Assembly: GCA_027533395.1 (NCBI GenBank)
Contig: JAPZUF010000003.1
Location: 50,638 to 114,637 of the forward strand
DNA from: Cyclobacteriaceae bacterium
GTDB lineage: Bacteria > Bacteroidota > Bacteroidia > Cytophagales > Cyclobacteriaceae
Direction: 5' to 3'
DNA length: 64,000 nucleotides
The position numbers were made by a program, and so were the translations under genes. Below, in pieces: positions 1 through 9,800 of this stretch (position 1 is its first letter; each line of letters starts with the position of its first letter). Below the pieces are notes generated by a model. The model was not told where the DNA came from and did not search any database. It saw only the letters and a list, made by a program, of their open reading frames with translations.

Positions 1-2
1 TA

Positions 3-1430
3 CAAAGAGATAGAGCAGAACAAGCCAAGCGTCTAGCCATTGAGAATGAAAAGCTTGCAAACGCTGAAAGATTAAGAGCTGAAGGAGAAGAAAAAAAGGC
101 GAATGAAAATGAAGATGCCGCGAGGAGAGCCGAAGCTGACGCCCTCAACAGACGTTATCTCACTATTGCTAAATCTATGGCCATAAAATCTAAAGAATTA
201 GAAAGCAATCCGGAACAAGAAGCCTTACTTGCCCAACAAGCTTATTTGTTTAATAAAAAATACAAAGGCTACGACTATGATAATGATATTTACAATGGCC
301 TATTCTATGCCTTAAGAACCTTTAAGGATCCGCTCACATTAAGTTTAGAAGGACACGTAAGAGGTGGTGCGCGTGCACTAGAATCTAGAAAGAATGGAAA
401 ATATATTTACTCTGGTGGTTCGGAAGGTAAAATCATCCAATGGTCACACCAAAGTGATGGATGGAAACCAACTGTTATTGTTCCAGAAAGAAATGGCACC
501 AACCCTCGATTGAATTATTCTGTTTACTCTATTGATATAAGTCCTGATGAAAAATATTTAGTGGCTGGAGGTGTTTATCCTTTCGATCGATTGAACAATT
601 TTGCTGAACTCTACTCTACTAATGATTTAACTGCACCTGCCAAAAAAATAACAGGCTTTAGCTCAGAAATTCATGACATTCAGTTTAGAAAAGACAGCAA
701 AGGATTTTATGCGCGAGACAAATCAGGTTTCAGTATAAAATATGCGGACATTGCTAGTCTTACAGCGACAGAAGTAATTAAGCCGAAAGTGAAAATTTTC
801 TCATTTAGTTATTCACCCGATGGTACAAAACTAGCTGGCGCAGCCGCAGACGGTAACTTATACATTTGGGATATCACAGATAACTTTAAAGAAACAGTTG
901 TGAAAATTCCTGGTAACAAATCAGTTGCCTTATCTGCAGTTTGCTTTGCACCAGATAGCAAAACTATTGTGGTTGGAAATTTTGATGGTGGAGTAAAAAT
1001 TCTCTTCGCAAATGGTACAGTTCGAGATTTAACTGGGCATACTTCTGTCATTGAAGCCATTAAGTTTAACTTCAGCGGAAGCTTTATGGCTACTGCTAGT
1101 AAAGACTATACTGTTAGATTATGGAATTATAACGACCCCAAACAACAACCAATTGTATTGTCGGAACACGATTGGGTTTGGAATTTAGCCTTTACACCTG
1201 ACGATGAACAATTAATTGCCGGTATTCAACAGGTTAAAGAAAGCATCAAAGCAGGCGTCTCAAGAACAGACCAAACTATTCACGCATGGCCAACTAAGAT
1301 TTCAACTATGTCGAGTATTCTATGTGGAAAGATTACAAGAAATATGACTGCAGATGAGTGGAATACATACGTGGCTGATGATTTAAAAAGAGAAAAAACA
1401 TGTATCGACTTACCTGACGATAGCAATTAA
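3..1430 (+). CDS. WD40 beta-propeller protein with N-terminal coiled coil (5' end outside the window)
   Basis: The reading frame is open from base 3, so the gene starts upstream of the window; the ATG at 177 is internal. The first ~45 visible codons are an Ala/Glu/Lys/Arg-rich coiled coil. After a helical linker come about seven WD40 blades: recognisable SPDGTKL and GHTSVIEAIKF segments and blade ends of the type YIWDI and RLWNY. The last ~40 residues carry a conserved-looking tail (CGKITRNMTADEWNTYV) of the kind that closes bacterial nSTAND- or caspase-WD40 proteins. The missing N-terminus may therefore hold a caspase-like, TIR or NTPase domain, but that is not visible. A beta-propeller normally acts as a protein-binding platform. 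The next gene begins 4 nt after the stop, so this heads or sits inside an operon with the surface-protein genes that follow. The WD40 assignment is firm; the class of the full protein is an inference. Confidence 0.85.
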   Translation, partial: QRDRAEQAKRLAIENEKLANAERLRAEGEEKKANENEDAARRAEADALNRRYLTIAKSMAIKSKELESNPEQEALLAQQAYLFNKKYKGYDYDNDIYNGLFYALRTFKDPLTLSLEGHVRGGARALESRKNGKYIYSGGSEGKIIQWSHQSDGWKPTVIVPERNGTNPRLNYSVYSIDISPDEKYLVAGGVYPFDRLNNFAELYSTNDLTAPAKKITGFSSEIHDIQFRKDSKGFYARDKSGFSIKYADIASLTATEVIKPKVKIFSFSYSPDGTKLAGAAADGNLYIWDITDNFKETVVKIPGNKSVALSAVCFAPDSKTIVVGNFDGGVKILFANGTVRDLTGHTSVIEAIKFNFSGSFMATASKDYTVRLWNYNDPKQQPIVLSEHDWVWNLAFTPDDEQLIAGIQQVKESIKAGVSRTDQTIHAWPTKISTMSSILCGKITRNMTADEWNTYVADDLKREKTCIDLPDDSN

Positions 1431-1434
1431 TTTT

Positions 1435-2496
1435 ATGATGAAAAAGTTTTATACGTTAAGCATTTGTTTAGTTGTTTTTATTGCTGCATCACAACAGGCA
1501 AATAGTCAAACTTCAAATTGCTCACAAACCTTACGATTAGCTCAATCTGTCTACGAACAAGGTCGTTTGCAAGAGATAGAAACAATTTTAAAACCTTGTT
1601 TAGATAAGAATGATTTTACCCTAGAAGAAAAGGTAAATGCCTATAAACTTTTGTGCCTAACTAAAATATATTTAGAGGAACCCGATGAGGCAGATGCTTA
1701 CATGCTGAAAATTTTGGAAACCAATCATGAATTTGAAATAAAAGAAGCTGTTGATCCTGCTGAGTTCGTTGCATTGTATAAAACTTTTAGAACAGATCCT
1801 ATTTATAGATTAGGTGGTCGTTTAGGTGGTGTTTTAACTAATCCCAATGTAGTAAGCTCAGACATAGTTAATGACGGCTCAAGTAATTATCAAACAAGGT
1901 TAGGATTTGCCTTACACTTAACTGCCGAAATTCCTTTAAATAGAATTCTGAATAAATTTACTTTGAATCCTGAGATTGTTATACAAGGCAAAAGTTTCAC
2001 ACATACAAACACTTTGTCAGATTTTGAATCAGAAGGAATAGAAAGTCAAAGATGGATTTCATTGCCAGTTGTTTTACAGTACAGAGCATTTGAAAACAAA
2101 AAGGGTTCTAAAAAAGGAACCTTTAGAATCTATGGTGGATTAGGCGCTTCTCTTGATTATTTGTTAGGTTCTGAAGTTACTGTAACTAAAATCAGAGGAG
2201 AAAGTGCCTCTGCTCTTCCTGAAAAGTCAATTGATATTAGTGACCAAAGGGAATCTTTATCGTATTCACTTGTTGCTGTCACTGGTTTTAAGAAAAAACT
2301 AGGTAAAGGTTGGCTTATCGGTGAAGTCCGGTATCAACATGGCTTAAAGGCCATAACCAAAAAAGAAAATACTTTCGTAAACCCAACCCTTACTTTTGAT
2401 TATGGTTTGGTTGATTCCATTTTCAAACAAAATACACTAACCGTTTCCGCAGGTTATGTTATCAACATTTATAAACCGAAAAAACTAAGTAAGTAA
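1435..2496 (+). CDS. Secreted TPR-like / outer-membrane beta-barrel protein
   Basis: A 353-residue protein with a clear signal peptide (hydrophobic residues about 5-20, cleavage near NSQ/TSN). Residues ~25-120 are helical and TPR-like (a cysteine-rich repeat with pattern AQSVYEQGRLQEIE, then LYKTFRTDPIYRLGGRLGG). From ~125 to the end it alternates amphipathic strands and Gly/aromatic turns typical of PorT/OmpW-like outer-membrane barrels of Bacteroidota, ending in a strand (VSAGYVINIY). The TPR-plus-barrel architecture suggests an outer-membrane anchor or assembly factor. It lies 4 nt after the WD40 gene and 1 nt before the lipoprotein gene, so it is almost certainly co-transcribed with them. 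The molecular function is unknown; it may serve display of the giant surface protein encoded two genes downstream. ATG at 1435 is chosen over 1438 because both keep the signal peptide. Confidence 0.75.
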   Translation: MMKKFYTLSICLVVFIAASQQANSQTSNCSQTLRLAQSVYEQGRLQEIETILKPCLDKNDFTLEEKVNAYKLLCLTKIYLEEPDEADAYMLKILETNHEFEIKEAVDPAEFVALYKTFRTDPIYRLGGRLGGVLTNPNVVSSDIVNDGSSNYQTRLGFALHLTAEIPLNRILNKFTLNPEIVIQGKSFTHTNTLSDFESEGIESQRWISLPVVLQYRAFENKKGSKKGTFRIYGGLGASLDYLLGSEVTVTKIRGESASALPEKSIDISDQRESLSYSLVAVTGFKKKLGKGWLIGEVRYQHGLKAITKKENTFVNPTLTFDYGLVDSIFKQNTLTVSAGYVINIYKPKKLSK

Positions 2497-2497
2497 T

Positions 2498-3838
2498 ATG
2501 AAAGAAATACTAACATTTTTACTTATTGTATTTTTTGCATTTTCATGTAAAAACAATGACGATGCTAACCCCACTAACAGAACGTCTTTTGTTAGATTCT
2601 ACGGAACTGGCCTTAATCACGAGGGTGTAATGGCCATTAATGATGGACAAGATGGTTACATCCTCATAGGAAATGTGAATAAAGGCGAAACTTCCGATAT
2701 AACAGTGATTAAAACTGATGCAATAGGCAATACCCTATGGGAAAAAATAATTGCTGATGGGACAGCCAGTTCAGTTTTATTAGGCCCGGACAATAATCTA
2801 TACATCACTGGCGATAGAGTTATTTTTAATCGCAATACCGGAAATCTTTCTGAAGTCATCAATACACAAGCACACATTTTTAGACTTAACAATGAAACTG
2901 GTGATTTAGTGGGAAACGAAATTATTATTAGAGATACAACCGATTCAGATTTAACAGATTTAACAATAGATTTTAAAGGGTATGCATCCACCATTAAAGA
3001 TGATGAACTCTTTGTCTTAGGTTCTCTAAAATATACGGAAGCAAGTCTTGCAGTTGATACTTATGAAAGAGGTTTTATTGTGGCCTATAATTTAAACGAC
3101 CTCAATAATACTGCCATCCCTTCCGATCAATTCGAGGCTATTTGGTTTCAACAGTACACTTCCTTTCAAAGAGATTTTAAAAATATCAACTCCTTACACA
3201 AAACCATTGACAACAATTTTATTTGGGCAAATACTTTTGTAAGAGAGGATTTAGATGGGCAAAATAAAATAGCCAACATTTATGTTGTACCACCTAATTC
3301 AGTTAACACAGATAAAGATGGTTTGTCTGATAATGCACGCTCCTTCGAAGTAAAAGATTTACAGCCTGGCGCATTAGGTTATGGCATGATAGGCACTTTT
3401 TCTCAATTAGACGGAACTGGCAAAAACATTTTTTTCGCTCGCTACCTCGGCACAACTACAGGAGCAATCGACCCAACCAGTATCAGGTATTTTGATGGAG
3501 TTAACCTCGACTTAACTACAGATTCTAGAGATTTATCTATTAGCGAAGATGAAGGAAAAGCAGTTGTGGGCACCAGAGATGGAGGATATGTTTTAGCTTG
3601 TACTTTTTCAAGCACCATTTCCAAAGGAAATGGTGGAAAGGATATTTTACTGATTAAAATTGACGGCTTAGGGAATACTTTATGGACTAAGCTTTATGGA
3701 GGATCCGGAGATGAAATTCCCTCTTCAATAAGAGAAAATGAAGATGGAAGCCTCTTTGTATGCGGTACCATCAATGTAAATGGGCTCACATCTTTGATTT
3801 TGATTAAAACTGATAGAAACGGAAATATTGATAATTAA
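2498..3838 (+). CDS. Beta-propeller-type surface lipoprotein
   Basis: A 446-residue protein with a lipoprotein signal (FFAFSC, lipidation Cys17). The mature part repeats a motif of the form GxDGYILIGN...ITVIKTDAIGNTLWEK, seen again near the C-terminus as DGGYVLACTFS...DILLIKIDGLGNTLWTKLYGG and DGSLFVCGTIN...LILIKTDRNGN. These are the blades of SBBP/Kelch-like propellers common in Bacteroidota exported proteins. No catalytic motif and no T9SS sorting domain are seen, so it is probably anchored by its lipid in the outer membrane. It sits 1 nt after the barrel gene and 4 nt before the giant adhesin ATG, consistent with a joint role at the cell surface. Function beyond protein or ligand binding cannot be said. 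Confidence 0.75.
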   Translation: MKEILTFLLIVFFAFSCKNNDDANPTNRTSFVRFYGTGLNHEGVMAINDGQDGYILIGNVNKGETSDITVIKTDAIGNTLWEKIIADGTASSVLLGPDNNLYITGDRVIFNRNTGNLSEVINTQAHIFRLNNETGDLVGNEIIIRDTTDSDLTDLTIDFKGYASTIKDDELFVLGSLKYTEASLAVDTYERGFIVAYNLNDLNNTAIPSDQFEAIWFQQYTSFQRDFKNINSLHKTIDNNFIWANTFVREDLDGQNKIANIYVVPPNSVNTDKDGLSDNARSFEVKDLQPGALGYGMIGTFSQLDGTGKNIFFARYLGTTTGAIDPTSIRYFDGVNLDLTTDSRDLSISEDEGKAVVGTRDGGYVLACTFSSTISKGNGGKDILLIKIDGLGNTLWTKLYGGSGDEIPSSIRENEDGSLFVCGTINVNGLTSLILIKTDRNGNIDN

Positions 3839-3842
3839 GAAT

Positions 3843-6800
3843 ATGAAAAAAGTTTTACTGTTTTTTCTAGCGCTTACATTTTACTACTCGTACTCGTTTG
3901 CTGATGCACCACCAACCGTTACTGTTACTGCCGCTACAGCTGGACCTACAAACAATACAAATATTGTATTCAATATTGAGTTTAGTGAAAATGTAACAGG
4001 TTTCACTAATGATTTGGCCACAGACTTAGACTTGTCTACTACAACTGGAGGAACATTATTAGCTTCGGTAGTTGCCATTGATGGAAATTCTTACACTGTA
4101 ACAATAACAGGCCAAACAGGAACAGGAACAATTACCTTAGGCGTTCGTGCAGGAGCTGCAGTAAATGGTACTACCGAAGGCAACACAGCTACTGCAACTG
4201 CCCAAACGATTTACGATGGCGTTGCTCCTACTATCACTTCCTTAGTTAAAAAAGCTAGTCAAACCGACCCAACCAATACCAGCCCGGTTTTATTCACTAT
4301 TACTTTCTCTGAACCCATAAATGTTGGCTCGTTTACAACTGCCGATGTAAGTACGACTGGTACAACTGCAGCAGGGGCCAGCGTAACTAATGTTGCCCAA
4401 GTAGCTCCAAATGATGGAACAACTTTCGAAATCACAGTGGGTTCAATTACCGGATCCGGTAATGTAGTAGTTGGTTTAAATGCATCTGTTATCACAGATC
4501 CTGCAGGAAACAATAATACGGCAAGCACTACGGCCACTGTTGTTTTCGATAACAATCCGCCAGATATAACCAGTATTACCAAAGAGGCTTCTCAAGATGA
4601 CCCAACCAACGTTGGACCTATACTTTTTATAGTTGTATTTGATGAACCTATTACTGGATTTACAACTACAGATATTAACCTCGCAGGTACTTCAACAGGC
4701 GGATTGGTAACTAATGTGGCCCAAGTTGCCCCGAACGATGGAACAACTTGGGAAGTAACAGTAAGTGGCATGACAACAGACGGAACTATAATTATCGATC
4801 TCCCAGCCAACCGCGTACAAGACGCTGCAGGTAATAATAACACTGCAAGTGTAACTGCAAGTGTAACCCTCGACACGGATAATCCTGATATATCTACATC
4901 TACACCTGGTAACGGTGCAGTGAACGTATCCGTAAGCAATAATATTACTTTTACTTTTGACGAAGCTATTAGAAATATTGATGACTCGCCAATTAACAAT
5001 TCAAATATCAGCTCCATAGTTTCTTTGAGAGTTGGAAGTACAAGTGGTAGTGTTGTTGCATCAACGATTACAATTTCAGGCAACACAGCAACGATTGACC
5101 CTACCTCTAACTTGGCTGGCTCTACACAATTTTTTGTGGTTATCTTACCAGTAGAAGACAATGCGAATAATGCAACAGCCTCTCCAAACATTAATTTTTC
5201 ATTTACTACGATAGATTCAACACCTCCTACCGTCAGTGATGCCTTCACCCCAGCGGATGGATCCACTGACGTAGCAACAGATACTGATTTGTCTTTTGTT
5301 TTTAGCGAAAATGTTGTGTTCTCAAGTACTAGTGCATCAGGAAATGAAGATGACATTCGAATAATGCAAGGTGGTAGCACTGTTGAAACAATAACTAGAG
5401 GGGATTCAAGAATTACGATTACTGGAAATACAATAACCATTAATCCTACAACAGAATTAAGCCTTGGTTTAGTTTATCATTTAAGAATTGGAGATAAGGT
5501 ATTTGCAGATGCATCTGGAAATAACTTTAGTGGTTTTGATGATAATACAACTTGGAATTTTACAACAACCAACGGAGTAACAATAACCGCTCCTAACGGT
5601 GGCGCTTGTACAGGAACTTTTTCGAATATTGGCGCAATTATTTTGACAGAAAATGCAGGTAGCAATATTGATGGCCCGGCAGGTGCAAGCAGAACATTGG
5701 TTTTGCAAATTAATGGAACAGGTTTTCAGTTTAAACCCTGTTCAGGTGCTGGATGTTCAACAGTAACTGCGAGTTTTACTGCAAACCGTGATATTGATGC
5801 AACTTCTGTTAACGCCACAAGTGTAACTTTTACAACAGCAACTTTCACGATTCCTTTTGAAAACGGAAACTCGAAAAATGAAATCGATGTAATTACAATC
5901 AATGGTTTGCAGATTACAACGGATAACTCTAGTCCTAGTGCTACAATTGTTAAATCTGCCAGCTCTACATTAAACATACAAGGTATCACAAATGGGTCAA
6001 CCGTTTTAGCTAACCTTTCTAATGGTGCGCAACCTTCTGCGCCTACACTGAATCCTCTAGGACAGACAATTGTATTTTGCCAAAATGATGCAGGATTTTC
6101 TTCCGCTCAATTAACAGTAACAGGATCTAATGTTCGTTGGTATAGCGATGCAGGGTTAACCATGCAAGTTGCAACCGGAAATACAGTTACCATTGGTTCT
6201 GGATTGAGTGTTAACGGAGCTGTAAGTGGAGATTATACGCGTTATGTCACGCAAAACACAGGTGGATGCGAAAGTTCTGCGCTTAGTGTGCCTATCAGAA
6301 TCAACCTAAATCCAATAGCAAATGCTGGAATTGATCAAACTATTTGTTCTGATGCAACACTAGCAATTGGTGGAACACCAACTTTGCAAGTGGCTTCAAA
6401 TGGTTCTACGTATTCTTATTCTTGGGCATCAGTTGGCTTACCTAGTGTAGGCTCCATAACTTCAATTTCGAATCCTACTGTCGATTTTCCAGCCAATACT
6501 GACTTTCCTCCGACAAATAGAAATTACACAATCAGAGTAACAATAACCGATAATTTAGGATGTAGTGACACTGATGATGTTGTAATCTCAGTCCGACCTC
6601 AAATTAATGCTTTTTTAACAAAGCCTGGTACTTTTAATTTTTCACCTACCACCCCAGCTCAAGATTTAGAAGCAAATCCTCCTGGTGGCATATTTACTGG
6701 TATTGGAGTTGTTCAGTCGGGTCCATCAACCTATAGATTTGATCCCCCAACAGCCAATTCATCAAATTCAGATCCTTTACCAAACAATTTCGAAATTTTT

Positions 6801-9800
6801 TACACCTTCACTGATGGGAACGGATGCACGAATAACTCTGCCCTTCCAATTGCTACTTTTACGCTGAGCAATTCTTTTTTTACTGATCTTTTGCCCCAAT
6901 ATTGCAGTGATGAATTGCCATATTCCAGCCCTGGCGTTGGAGGAGTTAATCTTCAACTTAGTTCTTCTTCCGAAAATGACATAATCAGCTATAGAGACCT
7001 ATGGAATACAAATTATAAGCAATATCAAAATAAGCTATACTTCGCTCCAGATTGGAATGCATTAGTAAATTATAGCTTTAGGCAAGTAGTTCGGTACGCT
7101 GGACAATTTTATGCAGCCAAAGGTTCAATTATTGGAAATCTATTAAATCAATCCCCCAATCTTGATGCTGCGAATTGGGAGCAGCAAATAATGAATGTTG
7201 AATATTCAGGAACAATTCGTAATTATTATGAAGGAATATATGGTGGCAATGCAGTTGCTTCTACTGTTCAAAAACAGCTTTCAAATTATATTGTTAATGG
7301 TCGTTCATATCCTAACTATAAATTTTATACTAATAGTAATTATATCAATGCCCCGGATTTTCCTTTTAATGAGCCAGGCGTTTATCTCAATTTTGTGAAT
7401 CCCAGAGATTTGTATTATTACATAGCAGATTGGTCTTTAGGTTGGTATTATTACCAAAATTCAGTAGTAACCTATAATGGCTCAATCTACAGATGCATTA
7501 AATCAACCACTTTTTCGTTGAACGAACAGCCTGATTTATTTCCTGCTTTTTGGGAAAATGTAACCAACCAAAGCTTTGATTTAGGCTATGTTTACCAACG
7601 AATTTCAGCTGGCGTTGTAGTAGAGTCCGGTTTTTTATACAGCTCACAATTTGTTATCGTCAATAAGATTCCAACTGTTTCTTTCTCTGGTCTAAATGGC
7701 CCCATAAATCCAAATGATTTTTGTCAAACCAATACTTCAATAGAAATCAAAGGAAGCAGAGCTGATGATCCAAATCCTAATAAAGGAACATTTCTTATTT
7801 CATTAAATGGTGCGCCTGAAACAAATTCTTTGCTGGGATTTTCAAACACCTCGCCCGGTTTTGCATCGTTTAATCCTTTAACCGTTGCAACTGGTAATTT
7901 AGGGTCGAATAACAATGTTACCATAACCTATGTTTACGACCCTGGTACCGATGGAAGTACCGGGCAAGCCTGTTCAGGAATATCTTCAAGAAATATTGTA
8001 ATCAATACGCCACCAGCATTTACGTTCGTAAACCCTACTCCAGCAGAATCTACTGATTTCTGTTTTGAAGGCGCAAGTGTAACACTTCAAACAGACCAAA
8101 TCTCAAATGTCACATTCAGTGGATTTGGAACATCCATTCAGGTAGCAGGATTTCAGGCAAGCTTCAATCCTGCTTCTGCGTTTAATTCTGCTTCAGGACC
8201 TTCAGGTGCAACGCGTACTATTACAGTTAATGCTCAGTTTACTGATTCAAAAGGTTGTACCAATACCATAAGTCGCAACTTTGATGTTTTGCCTAAACCA
8301 AATGCTAATTTTACACCTTCCTTCGGAGACCCTGATGACGTTTTCTATTGTTATGGCGATCCGCAAATTACATTCAATGGTAATACATTAGTTGAAGGGC
8401 AATCTTCCACAAAATTCTTTATTAAATTTTTAGGCCAAACAACCTTAGATCCAGATTTAGAAGTAGATAACACTGCTTTAGATTTCGATCCGTCTGTTTT
8501 TTATGACGCTGCTGTTTTAAGAGGCCAAAATCCTTTAAACGATGCCCAGTTTAGAGTTACTTATCAAATAATAGATAACAATAATTGTAGTAGCTCAATC
8601 TTTAAAACTTATACGGTATCACCGTCCATACAGGTATCCATTAATAATTTAGCCGATAATGAAGTTTATTGCAGTAACCAGATTAAAACAATTACTTTTA
8701 ATCCTTTTCCTGCTGAATCAGCTAAAAGAAATCTAAAGTTCAACAACGTTACTCAAACAATAACTTCAAATTCATTTACAATACCCGCAAGCACTCCAAC
8801 CTCAACTACAAATGTTACTATAGAGTATGAAGTAATAGGAGGAACAGATTGTGCAACAACTGTTACTAAAACTGCTACAGTATTAAGAAGCCCAATTGCA
8901 GATTTTGCAATTGACCCAACTGCGCCACGTTGTGTAGATATACCAGTTGAATTTAATGCCATAACAACTGGTAATGGAGCTGATGCTATTTATCTTTGGA
9001 CTCTTCAAGATATAAATGAATCTGGAACAAATTTAACAACAGTAGAAAGAACCTATAATGCTTCTAATCAATATAACACAGCGCTGCGTGTTGAGTACCC
9101 TCCTGTTTCTGGTGTAACTTGTTTTGATCAAACTAGTGATTTGACTACTATTGGAAACAATCCAATAGTTAGCTTCAATTTCGCTAATGTTTGTAATGGC
9201 GATGGAACAAACTTTTTTGCCATAACTACACAAGCTGTTGCAATTGAGTATCAATGGAAATTTGGAGGAGCTCCAATAACAGGGTTTGGTAATTCAGCTT
9301 CACCAGTTAGTTTTCCACCCGGCACTAGCGGAACTTTCGCGCAACCCATTTATAGTTTTACTCCAGGAGATTATATAGTTGAGGTAATCGCTAAAACAGC
9401 TAATAATTGCACTGATACTTTAACTCGAACAGTTTCTATTCTTAACAAAGTAACTGTTGCAGATAATAATATCTATGCCATGTTGAATACAAATGGAAAT
9501 TGGGTTCCTGAAAACCTTTCGTTAGGAAATGATTCATCAACTTGGGCTTTCGCAAATCCAAACGGAACTAGAATTGGTGTAGCTGACAATTTAGAAGCTT
9601 GGGTAACCAATGCAACTGGTCCTTACAAAGCAAATGATCAATCAGTCGTAAACAGCCCTTGCTTTAATTTAAACGGACTCTCTAAACCTGTTTTATCTAT
9701 CGATTACTGGTCAGACACTCGATCTGGTTTGGATGGCGCTTTCTTACAATTCTCAACGGATGGTGGCGCAACCTGGCAATTATTAGGAGCACGAAATACA

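Noticed and set aside
4592..5440. A 282-codon minus-strand open frame and several other minus-strand frames inside the giant surface-protein gene
   Set aside because: They are antisense to Thr/Ser/Val-rich repeats, whose base composition avoids stops on the other strand. Products are low-complexity, with no start context and no family resemblance.
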